Assembly (NCBI GenBank): GCA_046294735.1
Contig: JBKBKB010000003.1
Coordinates: forward strand, 337,336-401,335
DNA from: 34-65-8 sp046294735
GTDB taxonomy: Bacteria; Pseudomonadota; Alphaproteobacteria; Sphingomonadales; Sphingomonadaceae
Length of the DNA stretch: 64,000 nt
Direction: 5' to 3'
Position 1 is the stretch's first letter, and each line of letters opens with the position of its first letter. The notes below the pieces were generated by a model. It was given only the letters and a program-made list of their open reading frames with translations, did no database searches and was not told the DNA's origin. The position numbers and the translations under genes were made by a program. Shown here one piece after another: positions 42,320 to 50,111 of this stretch.

Positions 42320-42562
42320 TTACTCGGCCTGGAGCTTGTGCACTGCATCGACCAGCAGGCCGTAGTTTTCGATTTCTGCCTGTTGGTTCATCGAGATGAT
42401 GATATCAAATTCATCCTCGATCGCGGCCACGAAATCCATCACCGTCAAGCTGTCGAACTCCAGGTCGCCGGCAAAGGTGGTCGTCTCCGCAATCTCCACC
42501 CCCTTGTTGTTGAACGGCTCGATCAGCGAGCGAATACGGCTATCGACTTCGGCGCGGTCCAT
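42320..42562 (-). CDS. Acyl carrier protein of the sphingolipid pathway
   Basis: The 80-residue acidic protein has the phosphopantetheine site FAGDLEFDSLTVMDFVAAIEDEFDI (Ser in DSL) and a full four-helix ACP layout. It starts MDRAEVDSRIRSLIEPF. It lies 8 bp before spt, the arrangement seen in sphingomonads and Caulobacter. There a dedicated ACP, not the fatty-acid synthase AcpP, supplies the acyl chain to SPT. ATG 42562 is used; the frame is open upstream without conserved residues. Confidence 0.88.
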   Translation of the reverse strand: MDRAEVDSRIRSLIEPFNNKGVEIAETTTFAGDLEFDSLTVMDFVAAIEDEFDIIISMNQQAEIENYGLLVDAVHKLQAE

Positions 42563-42707
42563 CAGGAAATTCCATTCTGTTGCGTGGCGGAACGATACCC
42601 GCCGTGCCATGGTTCGGTGAAAAGGGGTCTGCCGCGCCGCTTGTCAAGCCTGATGGCTGGTGGCAGTCAGCGAATTCCTATGCGAAGCGGGGGCAAGAGG
42701 TGGGGTT

Positions 42708-43268
42708 ATGGCAGCAGACCAAGGACAGGGCGGCGCTGCGGCGGGCGCACCGCAACCGGTGGTCGGCAAGACCTATTCCGCCCATGCTATCCACCTGATG
42801 CGGACCGCCCAGCTCAACACGCTGACGCTGTCACAGATGGCGGACCAGAAAGCCTCGATCCTGATGGGGGCGACGTTCCTGGTCTTCTCGCTGTCGATCA
42901 GCCGCGCCTTGACTGGCACCATGCCGCTCTCGCTGGCGCTGCTGGCGCTGTTCTCGTTCGTGGCCTCGCTCTGTGCGGTGATCGCGGTCCTGCCTTCGGT
43001 TAGCGGCAGCAGGGGCAAGTCAGTGCGGCCCAACAAGCTGTTTTTCGGCCACTTCACCGCACTCGACGAAGACGAGTGGATGGCCAGTGTGCTGACCGAA
43101 CTCGAAACCGACGAGACCGTGTTCCGGACTATGATGCACGATATTTACCAGAACGGTCAGGTGTTGCAGAAGCGCAAGTACCGGTTCCTGAGCTATGCCT
43201 ACCAGATTTTCATCCTGGGCCTGGTGGTAACACTGATCGCATTTGTGCTGGAATGGCTGCAGGGTTGA
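42708..43268 (+). CDS. Pycsar-effector-like (PycTM, DUF5706) membrane protein
   Basis: The 186-residue protein starts MAADQGQGGAAAGAPQPV. The family core follows: AIHLMRTAQLNTLTLSQMADQKASILMGATFLVFSLSI, two close membrane helices (~68-85 and ~92-112), a soluble segment with DETVFRTMMHDIYQNGQVLQKRKYRFL, and a last helix at the C-terminus. DUF5706 proteins are the membrane effectors of Pycsar anti-phage systems, where a uridylate or cytidylate cyclase makes the activating nucleotide. No cyclase is next to this gene, so its role may be different or in trans. GGTGGGG lies just before ATG 42708. Confidence 0.78.
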   Translation: MAADQGQGGAAAGAPQPVVGKTYSAHAIHLMRTAQLNTLTLSQMADQKASILMGATFLVFSLSISRALTGTMPLSLALLALFSFVASLCAVIAVLPSVSGSRGKSVRPNKLFFGHFTALDEDEWMASVLTELETDETVFRTMMHDIYQNGQVLQKRKYRFLSYAYQIFILGLVVTLIAFVLEWLQG

Positions 43269-43271
43269 GCG

Positions 43272-43637
43272 TCAGTCGAGCAACCGCTTCACTGCTGCCA
43301 GAAACGGTCCAATCGACACGGGCTTGGACAGGTAGTCTGCCGCCCCCGCCGCGCGGATCCGTTCCTCGTCGCCTTTCCCGGCATAGGCGGTTACGGCCAG
43401 AACCGGCACATCGAGCAGGGCCGCATCGCGCTTCAGCGCGGCAATCAGGTCAATGCCGGAAACATTGGGCAGCTGGATATCCATCAGCACCAGATCCGGG
43501 GCAAAGGCACGCGCGGCATTGAGCACCAGTTCGCCATCAGCCACCGGTTCCACTTCGAACCCGCCGGCCTTCAGCACGTCGCAGAACAGCTTGCGGTTGA
43601 GATCGTTGTCCTCGACCACCAGGATTCGCTTGGCCAT
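43272..43637 (-). CDS. divK: Single-domain response regulator DivK
   Basis: The 121-residue CheY-like receiver has acidic pocket ED at 9-10, phosphorylated Asp53 in LMDIQLPNVSG, a Thr in LAVTAYAGKGDEER and Lys in LSKPVSIG. The MDIQLP...SG, AxKGDEE and SKPIS/V-G segments match DivK, the cell-fate switch of alphaproteobacteria that controls CtrA through DivJ/PleC and CckA. No pleD gene follows it here. It is convergent with the DUF5706 gene three bases away. Confidence 0.85.
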   Translation of the reverse strand: MAKRILVVEDNDLNRKLFCDVLKAGGFEVEPVADGELVLNAARAFAPDLVLMDIQLPNVSGIDLIAALKRDAALLDVPVLAVTAYAGKGDEERIRAAGAADYLSKPVSIGPFLAAVKRLLD

Positions 43638-43700
43638 TCTGCCATTTCCCCATTGCTCGAAGGTTCACAATCGCGCGGTCCGCTCTATGTAGCGTAGACC

Positions 43701-43994
43701 ATGAAAACAATTCCCGATTCCAGCCAATCCCCCGGGCACCACTCAGGCGACCCGGAAACGCTGGCGCTCAGCGCGCTGGGATGGGTGCTGACCGACGAGG
43801 AGCGGGCCGGGCGTCTGCTGTCGCTGACCGGGCTCGATTCGGATAGCTTGCGTAACCACCTGACCGAGCGGACCACGCTTGCGGCGGTGCTCGAATTCCT
43901 CATCAACCACGAACCTGACCTGCTGCTCGCCGCTGACGCCCTTGGTCGCGCTCCGCAGGAACTCGTCGAAGCCCACCGGAGACTTGCTGCATGA
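43701..43994 (+). CDS. DUF3572 protein
   Basis: The 97-residue protein has the DUF3572 core AETLALSALGWVLTDEERAGRLLSLTGL-type block (starting PETLALSALGW) and ends FLINHEPDLLLAADALGRAPQELVEAHRRL. The family is restricted mostly to alphaproteobacteria and commonly follows divK divergently. Its function is unknown; the short helical repeat resembles small protein-interaction domains. It overlaps the HAD gene by four bases and starts a five-gene overlapping operon. Confidence 0.83.
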   Translation: MKTIPDSSQSPGHHSGDPETLALSALGWVLTDEERAGRLLSLTGLDSDSLRNHLTERTTLAAVLEFLINHEPDLLLAADALGRAPQELVEAHRRLAA

Positions 43995-44644
43995 TCCGCC
44001 CCTCAGGCCGCCCGCTCGTGATCTCCGATTGTGACGAGGTGTTGCTCTACATGGTCGCCCCCTTTCGCGACTGGCTGGCCGAAAGCGAAGGGGTGACCTT
44101 CCGCATGGAAGGCAACAATTTCGCCACCGCGATGCGCTGGACCGAGAGCGGCGAACCGGTGGGAGAGCGCGATATCTGGCGCCTGCTGGGCGGTTTCTTC
44201 GACACCCAGATGCACCGCCAGTTACCCATCGACGGCGCGGTGGCCGGAATCAACGCGCTGGCCGAACATGCCGATGTGGTGATCCTGACCAACCTGACCG
44301 ACGAGCGCCAGCAGCATCGCACCGCGCAGCTGGCCGAGCATGGCATCCACGCACGGGTTTTCACCAACCAAGGGCCGAAAGGGCCGGCGCTCAAGGCGAT
44401 TGTCGACGAATATGCCCCGTCACGGGCGCTGTTCATCGACGACCTGCCCCAGCACCACCACTCGGTGGCCGAAACCGTCCCCCATGTCCGGCGGCTGCAT
44501 CTGTGCGGGGAGCCGATGCTCGCTCCGCTAATCGACTGCGCCCACACCCAGGGCCACGCCCATGCCCGGATTGATTGCTGGCACAGCGCGCTTCCGTGGG
44601 CGCTGGGCCAGCTTCACGATGAATACGAAAAGGAACCTGCATGA
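43991..44644 (+). CDS. HAD-superfamily hydrolase-like protein
   Basis: The 217-residue protein has motif I VISDCDEVLLYM (DxDE variant), motif II ILTNLTDERQQH, and motif III/IV NQGPKGPALKAIV with ALFIDDLPQHHHSV, which is the HAD arrangement. The second Asp of motif I is present, so hydrolase activity is possible. It overlaps DUF3572 and RidA genes by ATGA. The substrate is unknown; phosphorylated metabolites are usual for the superfamily. Confidence 0.8.
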   Translation: MIRPSGRPLVISDCDEVLLYMVAPFRDWLAESEGVTFRMEGNNFATAMRWTESGEPVGERDIWRLLGGFFDTQMHRQLPIDGAVAGINALAEHADVVILTNLTDERQQHRTAQLAEHGIHARVFTNQGPKGPALKAIVDEYAPSRALFIDDLPQHHHSVAETVPHVRRLHLCGEPMLAPLIDCAHTQGHAHARIDCWHSALPWALGQLHDEYEKEPA

Positions 44645-45111
44645 CCGCCCCCACTTCTGTCGCTGGCCGCCTGGCCGAACTTGGGATCGCCTTGCCCAAG
44701 GCCGCCGCTCCGATCGCAAGCTATGTGCCGATTGTTGTACATGGTGGGATGGCAACGGTCTCCGGCCAGCTGCCGTTCGTCGACGGACAGTTGGTAACCG
44801 GCCGGGTGGGCGAAGATGTGTCGGTTGAAGATGGTGCTGCGGCGGCACGGGCCTGTGGGCTGATGCTTCTGGCTCAGCTGGAAGCGGCCGACCTGCTCGA
44901 GCGGGTTGAGCGGGTCGTCAAGCTGGGGGCGTTCATCAGCTCGACCCCCGATTTCACCGATCAGCCCGTGGTCGCCAACGGGGCGTCTGACCTGATGTCG
45001 CAGGTGTTCGGCGAAGCCGGCAAGCACGCGCGCAGTGCGGTCGGGGTGCCGGTGCTCCCGCGCGGCGCAGCGGTGGAAGTGGATGCGGTTTTTGCCATTC
45101 GGGCTGATTGA
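44641..45111 (+). CDS. RidA/YjgF-family protein
   Basis: The 156-residue protein has the RidA chain: SYVPIVVHGGMATVSGQLPFVDG, then RACGLMLLAQLEAADLLERVERVVKLGAFISS, and SAVGVPVLPRGAAVEVDAVFAI at the end. Family members hydrolyse reactive enamine/imine intermediates from PLP enzymes. The catalytic Arg near the end of canonical RidA is not clearly present: this member reads VPVLPRGAAVEVD, with Arg in that segment. It overlaps HAD by four bases and GDPD by 29 bases, so all are coupled. Confidence 0.84.
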   Translation: MTAPTSVAGRLAELGIALPKAAAPIASYVPIVVHGGMATVSGQLPFVDGQLVTGRVGEDVSVEDGAAAARACGLMLLAQLEAADLLERVERVVKLGAFISSTPDFTDQPVVANGASDLMSQVFGEAGKHARSAVGVPVLPRGAAVEVDAVFAIRAD

Positions 45112-45856
45112 CCGCTGGCGCGCCCCGGCTCCGGCGCCGGATAAGGTCGCGTGGCTGGGCGATTGGGAATATGCCCATCGCGGGCTGCACGGACCGGGCG
45201 TAGCGGAAAATTCGCCGACGGCATTTGCATTGGCCAAGCAGGCCGGTGTCGGGATCGAATGCGATATTCAGCGCAGTGCCGATAACCGTGCCGTTGTGTT
45301 TCATGACTGGGCACTCGACCGGCTGACCGGGGAAGCAGGGCCGGTCGGCGCCCGCAAGGCGGCCGACCTGGCACAGCTGGCCCTGCTGGGCAGCGCCGAC
45401 CGGATACCGGCCTTGGCGCAGGTGCTGGAGCAGATCGGGGGCAAGGTGCCGATCCTGATCGAGATCAAGTCGAAGCGCGAGCGCCGAGTCGGCCCTGCCT
45501 GCCTCGCGGTCCGGCGCGAACTGGACGGCTATACTGGGCCCCATGCGGTGATGAGCTTCGACCCGCGTGTGGGACGCTGGTTCGCCACCCATTCGCCGCG
45601 CACGATGCGCGGCTTGGTGGTGAGCGAGGAGGGCAAGCGCGGGTGGCGCGGAACGTGGGAACGCCATTCCAGCCTGTGGCATGCCCGGCCGCATTTCCTG
45701 GCTTATGATGTGCGCGATCTGCCCAGTGCCTTTGCCGCAGCCCAGCGCAGGCGGGGCCTGCCGGTCCTGACCTGGACCGTGCGAACGGCCGAGGCGCGCG
45801 TGGTTGCTGATGCCCATGCCGATGCCCCGATTGCCGAGAACGAGGGGTTCGCGTGA
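45083..45856 (+). CDS. Glycerophosphodiester phosphodiesterase-family protein
   Basis: The 257-residue protein has the GDPD catalytic set: AHRGLHG, ENSPTAF, IECDIQRSADNRAVVFHDWALDRLTG and the late LPVLTWTVRT. GDPDs split glycerophosphodiesters (deacylated phospholipids) to glycerol-3-phosphate and an alcohol. No signal peptide is visible, so it is cytoplasmic. ATG 45083 overlaps the ridA 3' end by 29 bases. The next gene, FemAB-like, begins with GTG overlapping its stop, completing the coupled chain. Confidence 0.86.
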   Translation: MRFLPFGLIDRWRAPAPAPDKVAWLGDWEYAHRGLHGPGVAENSPTAFALAKQAGVGIECDIQRSADNRAVVFHDWALDRLTGEAGPVGARKAADLAQLALLGSADRIPALAQVLEQIGGKVPILIEIKSKRERRVGPACLAVRRELDGYTGPHAVMSFDPRVGRWFATHSPRTMRGLVVSEEGKRGWRGTWERHSSLWHARPHFLAYDVRDLPSAFAAAQRRRGLPVLTWTVRTAEARVVADAHADAPIAENEGFA

Positions 45857-46989
45857 CCGAGGACGCGCTGATCGCCCGGGTGGCCGGATCGATCGGCGCG
45901 CTTCCGGCCGAGCAGTGGGACGCTCTGGCTGGGAATGGCAATCCGTTCCTCAGCCATGCCTTCCTGACGGCGCTGGAAGATTCGGGCAGCGTGGGGCCTG
46001 GCACTGGCTGGCAGCCTGCCCCGATCGTGCTGGAGGATGGTTCCGGGCGCCTGCTCGCGGCGATGCCCAGCTACGCCAAGAGCCACAGCCAGGGCGAATA
46101 TGTCTTCGATCACAGCTGGGCCGATGCCTGGCACCGGGCGGGCGGGCGCTATTACCCCAAGCTGCAGATTGCCGTTCCGTTTACCCCGGCCACAGGTCCG
46201 CGTTTGCTGCTGGCGGAGGAACGCTTCGCTGCCCCGCTGCTGGGTGCGGCAGAGCAGGTCTGCGCGGGCAACGGTTTTTCCACTGCCCACGCCACTTTCA
46301 TCGAACCGGCCCAGTCGCAGTTGTTCGAGCAAGCCGGCTGGCTCATGCGGACTGACATCCAGTTCCACTGGCACAACCGCGGATTTGCGAGCTTCGACGA
46401 TTTTCTTGGTTCGCTGTCCGCGCGCAAGCGCAAGGCGATCCGCAAGGAGCGCGAAGGCGCGCAAGGCGAGGTGGCCATCCGCCGCCTGACCGGTTCCGAC
46501 ATCCGGCCGGAGCATTGGGACGCATTCTGGCTGTTTTACCAGGATACCGGGGCACGCAAGTGGGGTACACCTTATCTGACGCGGGCCGCGTTCGACCTGG
46601 TAGGTGAGCGGCTGGCAAACCGGATCCTGCTGGTGCTCGCCTATGATGGCGCCGAGCCGGTGGCCGGGGCGCTCAACTTCATCGGGCAGGATGCGCTATA
46701 TGGCCGATACTGGGGCGCGACCCGCGATGTACGCTTCCTGCATTTCGAGTTGTGTTACTATCAGGCGATCGAGGCAGCGATCGAACTTGGCCTCGCCCGG
46801 GTGGAGGCGGGTGCACAGGGCGGCCACAAGCTGGCCCGGGGTTATGAGCCGGTCGCGACCTGGTCAGCGCACTGGATTGCCGATCCCGGCTTTCGCGCCG
46901 CAGTGGCGGAGTTTCTTGAACAGGAACGTGCGGGCGTGGCGCAGGACCAGATCTGGCTGGGCGGGCGGACCCCGTTCCGGAAAGGCTGA
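45853..46989 (+). CDS. FemAB/GNAT-like protein of the DUF482 (peptidoglycan-type acyltransferase) family
   Basis: The 378-residue protein has the DUF482 pattern: NPFLSHAFLTALEDSGSVGPGTGWQP, HSWADAWHRAGGRYYPKLQIAVPFTP, SARKRKAIRKERE, YQDTGARKWGTPYLTRAAFDLVGE and GARYWGATRDVRFLHFELCYYQAIEAAIELGL-like C-terminus. The fold is that of aminoacyl/acetyl transferases (GNAT-FemAB). The start is GTG 45853 overlapping the GDPD stop. The substrate is unknown; family members have been linked to wall or peptide modification by homology only. Confidence 0.82.
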   Translation: MTEDALIARVAGSIGALPAEQWDALAGNGNPFLSHAFLTALEDSGSVGPGTGWQPAPIVLEDGSGRLLAAMPSYAKSHSQGEYVFDHSWADAWHRAGGRYYPKLQIAVPFTPATGPRLLLAEERFAAPLLGAAEQVCAGNGFSTAHATFIEPAQSQLFEQAGWLMRTDIQFHWHNRGFASFDDFLGSLSARKRKAIRKEREGAQGEVAIRRLTGSDIRPEHWDAFWLFYQDTGARKWGTPYLTRAAFDLVGERLANRILLVLAYDGAEPVAGALNFIGQDALYGRYWGATRDVRFLHFELCYYQAIEAAIELGLARVEAGAQGGHKLARGYEPVATWSAHWIADPGFRAAVAEFLEQERAGVAQDQIWLGGRTPFRKG

Positions 46990-47319
46990 TCAAGCGGCGC
47001 GGCGGGATTCCTGCGCCAGCCACTGGCGCGCACGGCGCTGGGCTTCGGCGATTTCGCGGGCGGTCATTTCCTCTGATACATCGGCGCGGCACCAAGCGGC
47101 TTCTTCATGGCCGCCAAGAGCGGCAAGGTTGAACCACTTGTGTGCTTCGACCAGATCGCACGGTGCGCCATGGCTGCCGGTGGAGAAGGCTACGCCCAGA
47201 TCGTAGTAGGCTTCCATGTCGCCTTGCGCGGCGGCAGCGAGGCAACTGGCCACCATCAGGTCGGCGGCGGTGGTATCGGCGGGCTCGGCAGCCCGTCCTC
47301 GGATCGGTGTCAGGTCCAT
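46990..47319 (-). CDS. Sel1-repeat small protein
   Basis: The 109-residue protein has one or two Sel1/TPR-type repeats: AYYDLGVAFSTGSHGAPCDLVEAHKWFNLAALGGHEEAA, flanked by a helical C-terminus rich in Arg/Ala. Sel1 repeats form protein-binding scaffolds. It abuts the FemAB-like gene convergently (46989/46990) with no overlap. It faces the dksA upstream region divergently. Partner and role are unknown. Confidence 0.78.
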   Translation of the reverse strand: MDLTPIRGRAAEPADTTAADLMVASCLAAAAQGDMEAYYDLGVAFSTGSHGAPCDLVEAHKWFNLAALGGHEEAAWCRADVSEEMTAREIAEAQRRARQWLAQESRRAA

Positions 47320-47467
47320 TGTGTGCGTCCCCCGGTCATTTGAGCAGCCCCTGCTGCCACTGGGGAAGTGATCGCCCGATCATGGTCAACAAATGGTTAA
47401 CGTCAGGCCAAGAAAGTTTTCCGGCAGGGATCATCCGCGCAACTGCTCGGTCGCTCGCACTTGCGCC

Positions 47468-47496
47468 TTGTGCGGATAAGGGCCTGCCCCTATAGG
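47468..47496 (+). promoter_or_regulatory. Probable promoter of dksA
   Basis: TTGTGC at 47468-47473 and TATAGG at 47491-47496 are 17 bp apart, about 90 bp before dksA. The interval 47320-47588 otherwise holds a TTAAC half-site near 47397 and GC-rich short repeats, with no recognisable RNA gene. Confidence 0.45.
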
Positions 47497-47588
47497 CGCG
47501 GCCAACGGGCGACCGGGCGCCACCGGAAACATTCGGGGCTGCAGGGCTTGAGAGCTTGTGCCACTGTCGAAAGTTTGAGAGGACCGAT

Positions 47589-48047
47589 ATGCCGAGTGCC
47601 GCCGCCGGGGACTTGGATGTTCTTGAAAAAGCGAAGAAATCTCTCTCTCCTGACTATGTGCCAGGAGACGATGAGGCATATATGAATCCGCGCCAGCTGG
47701 AATACTTTCGTGCGCTGCTGAGCGAATGGAAGAAATCGATCCACGAGGCTGCCGATATAACCCTGCAGTCGCTGCAGGACGGGCCGATCCGCGAGCCGGA
47801 TCTCAATGACCGTGCGTCCAGCGAAACCGATTGGGGCATAGAATTGCGCACACGCGATCGGCAGCGAAAGCTGATTGCCAAGATCGATGCCGCGCTGCGG
47901 CGGATCGACGCCGGCGAATACGGCTATTGCGAGGTTACCGGCGAAGCGATCGGGCTGCGGCGGCTAATCGCTCGCCCGGTCGCCACCATGACGGTTGACG
48001 CCCAGGAAGCCCACGAGCGGCGCGAAAAGGTTTCCCGCGACGACTGA
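47589..48047 (+). CDS. dksA: RNA polymerase-binding transcription factor DksA (zinc-cysteine-poor form)
   Basis: The 152-residue protein has the coiled-coil between two globular parts (MNPRQLEYFRALLSEWKKS and ASSETDWGIELRTRDRQRKL) and the C-terminal DksA block AGEYGYCEVTGEAIGLRRLIARPVATMT. DksA enters the RNA polymerase secondary channel and, with ppGpp, tunes rRNA and amino-acid promoters. In this protein only Cys114 of the four zinc cysteines remains; the others read Thr117, Thr135 and Ala138. Similar C-T-T-A forms are known to work in alphaproteobacteria. The DxxDxA coiled-coil tip (DLNDRA, 71-76) is kept. ATG 47589 is chosen. Confidence 0.93.
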   Translation: MPSAAAGDLDVLEKAKKSLSPDYVPGDDEAYMNPRQLEYFRALLSEWKKSIHEAADITLQSLQDGPIREPDLNDRASSETDWGIELRTRDRQRKLIAKIDAALRRIDAGEYGYCEVTGEAIGLRRLIARPVATMTVDAQEAHERREKVSRDD

Positions 48048-48085
48048 GCCTGCTTGCCGGTTCATAGCCGCCTGCGGCTTCGGAC

Positions 48086-48100
48086 TTAAACCTTCGTTAG
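48086..48100. promoter_or_regulatory. Possible CtrA-type site upstream of the PilZ gene
   Basis: TTAA (48086-48089), seven bases, TTAG (48097-48100) match the CtrA consensus TTAA-N7-TTAA with one difference. It lies about 75 bp before the PilZ start. CtrA controls motility and cell-cycle genes in alphaproteobacteria; a single near-match could be chance. Confidence 0.35.
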
Positions 48101-48173
48101 CCCTTGGCGTGTTACCGCACAGCAGCCCGTTTGATGGGGCCTGTCAGTAAGTCTACAGGGGAACCACGCCTTC

Positions 48174-48551
48174 ATGTCTGCGCTCGACACTCGCAATATT
48201 TCGCGCGACAGCCTGTTCTTGATGGCAACTGTGCGCGCGGAAGGCAGCGAACAGGATCACAAGGTGAAAGTGCGCAATCTTTCCGCTGGCGGGATGATGG
48301 CGGAAGGTGACCTGCGCCTGTCGCGCGGCACCCGCTTGGCGATCGAATTGCGCAATATCGGCTGGATCAAGGGCACAGTCGCCTGGATTCAGGACAGCCG
48401 CTGCGGGATTGCCTTTTGCGAGGAAATCGATCCCAAGCTGGCCCGCGCCACTGTTAACAGCTCGGGCGATGTGTCGACTCCGCGGTTCGTTCGACCTGCC
48501 TCGCTGTTGCCGACCACCCCCGATGACCTGGCCCGCCTGCGCAAGATCTGA
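48174..48551 (+). CDS. PilZ-domain protein
   Basis: The 125-residue protein has the two c-di-GMP motifs of PilZ: RxxxR at 7-11 (RNISR) and NxSxxG at 35-40 (NLSAGG), followed by beta-strands ending VAWIQDSRCGIAFCEEI. PilZ proteins change motility, adhesion or secretion when c-di-GMP binds. It has no other domain. The long interval upstream holds the CtrA-like site. No gene of a pilus or flagellar system is in the window. Confidence 0.88.
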   Translation: MSALDTRNISRDSLFLMATVRAEGSEQDHKVKVRNLSAGGMMAEGDLRLSRGTRLAIELRNIGWIKGTVAWIQDSRCGIAFCEEIDPKLARATVNSSGDVSTPRFVRPASLLPTTPDDLARLRKI

Positions 48552-48608
48552 CCGCCGCCAATTTTGTACCGCTGACGTCGCTTGCCGCACCTGCTAGGGC
48601 ATGGGGCC

Positions 48609-50075
48609 ATGCAGCGCCTGCTTGCCTGTTTCCTTCCCGCCCTTGCCCTTGGCCTGACCGGCTGCGGCACGGCTGACGACGCCTCGGTTGGGGTGGCGGT
48701 GATCGGCCCGGCCGATCCACTGACCGGAGAAGGGTTGCGGCTATCGTTGGCCGGACAACTGGTCCGCGCGGCAACCCGCGAAGGGCTGGTCGCGCTTGAC
48801 CACCAGGGCGAAGTGGTCCCGGCCATAGCTGAGCGCTGGATCGTGACTGACGACGGGCTCAGCTACATTTTCCGCATCCGCAACTCGGACTGGCCGGACG
48901 GCGCCCCGATTACTGCTCCGGCGGTGCGCGACCAGTTGCGCCAAACGCTTGCCAGTCTTCGCGGCACGTCGCTCGGGCTCGATCTGGCCCCGATCGCCGA
49001 AGTGCGTGCGATGACCGGGCGGGTGGTCGAAATTCGCCTGTCGGCTCCGATGCCGGGCTTGCTGCAATTGCTGGCTCAGCCTGAGCTCGGCCTCGAGCGA
49101 GGGGGCAAAGGTGCCGGGCCGATGCAGTTTGAACGGGCAGAAGAAGGTGTTGCGCTGGACCCGGTGCCACCGTCGGCCCGCGGCTTTCCCCAGCCCGAAG
49201 AGTGGAAGAGCCAGTTCCGCACCGTGCTGATGCGGGTGGCCCCGGTCGAGCAGGCCGTTGCCGCATTCGAGAACGGATCGGTCAACCTCGTGCTCGGGGG
49301 GACGATTGTCGACCTGCCGCTGGCCGATACCGGCGCCTTGTCGCGCGGCACGATCCGGCTTGATGCTGCGCTCGGCCTGCTTGGATTCGAAGTGGCGAGG
49401 GCAGAAGGCTTCCTGGCCACGGCGGCCAATCGCGAAGCCGTGGCGATGGCGATCGACCGGAGCCAACTGATGCAGCCGTTCAACGTGGGCGGCTGGGTTG
49501 CGACCACCCGGATCGTCGCGCCCGGCCTGCCGGATGATGGCGGCGGCGTGCCGGAGCGCTGGGCAGACCTCGATATCGAGAAACGCCAATCCCTTGCACG
49601 CCAACGGGCCAGCGCCTGGGAACGAGCCAATGGCAAAAAGGTGGCTCTGACCGTTTTTCTGCCCGCCGGTCCCGGCTCCGACCGTTTGTTTGCCCAGGTC
49701 CAGCGCGGACTCGCGGCTGCGGGTATTTCTGCGCGCCGGGCCGAAAGGGAGGATGCGTCCGACCTGGTGCTGAAGGACCGGCTCGCCCGGTTTGCCGGTG
49801 CACGCTGGTTTCTCAATCAGTTCAACTGCCGCTCAACCGATGGCCCATGTTCGGAAGGGGCCGATGCACTGGTGCGCCAGTCGCTAGCGGTCGCCACCCC
49901 GGCTGAACAAGCCTCGCTTCTCGCTGAAGCCGAGCGGCTGATGCTGGCGGAGAACCTGTTCATTCCGCTCGGCGCACCGATCCGGTGGTCGCTGGTGCGG
50001 GGCGGGGTGCGGGGTTTTCAGGAGAACCGCTGGAGCGTGCATCCCTTGTTCGCGCTGTCACAACGCCCCATGTAA
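48609..50075 (+). CDS. Lipoprotein solute-binding protein, SBP_bac_5-like
   Basis: The 488-residue protein has a lipoprotein signal ending LGLTGC. The fold resembles oligopeptide/nickel ABC binding proteins: REGLVALDHQGEVVPAIAERWIVTDDGLSYIFRIR near the N-terminus, then domain II and the returning lobe with IDRSQLMQPFNVGGWVATTRIVAPG. No permease or ATPase gene is adjacent, so its transporter, if any, lies elsewhere; a non-transport envelope role is possible. ATG 48609 is chosen so the signal peptide starts correctly. Confidence 0.75.
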   Translation: MQRLLACFLPALALGLTGCGTADDASVGVAVIGPADPLTGEGLRLSLAGQLVRAATREGLVALDHQGEVVPAIAERWIVTDDGLSYIFRIRNSDWPDGAPITAPAVRDQLRQTLASLRGTSLGLDLAPIAEVRAMTGRVVEIRLSAPMPGLLQLLAQPELGLERGGKGAGPMQFERAEEGVALDPVPPSARGFPQPEEWKSQFRTVLMRVAPVEQAVAAFENGSVNLVLGGTIVDLPLADTGALSRGTIRLDAALGLLGFEVARAEGFLATAANREAVAMAIDRSQLMQPFNVGGWVATTRIVAPGLPDDGGGVPERWADLDIEKRQSLARQRASAWERANGKKVALTVFLPAGPGSDRLFAQVQRGLAAAGISARRAEREDASDLVLKDRLARFAGARWFLNQFNCRSTDGPCSEGADALVRQSLAVATPAEQASLLAEAERLMLAENLFIPLGAPIRWSLVRGGVRGFQENRWSVHPLFALSQRPM

Positions 50076-50111
50076 AACCCATGCCCGGCGTTCGGGCAGG
50101 AGGGTTGCACA

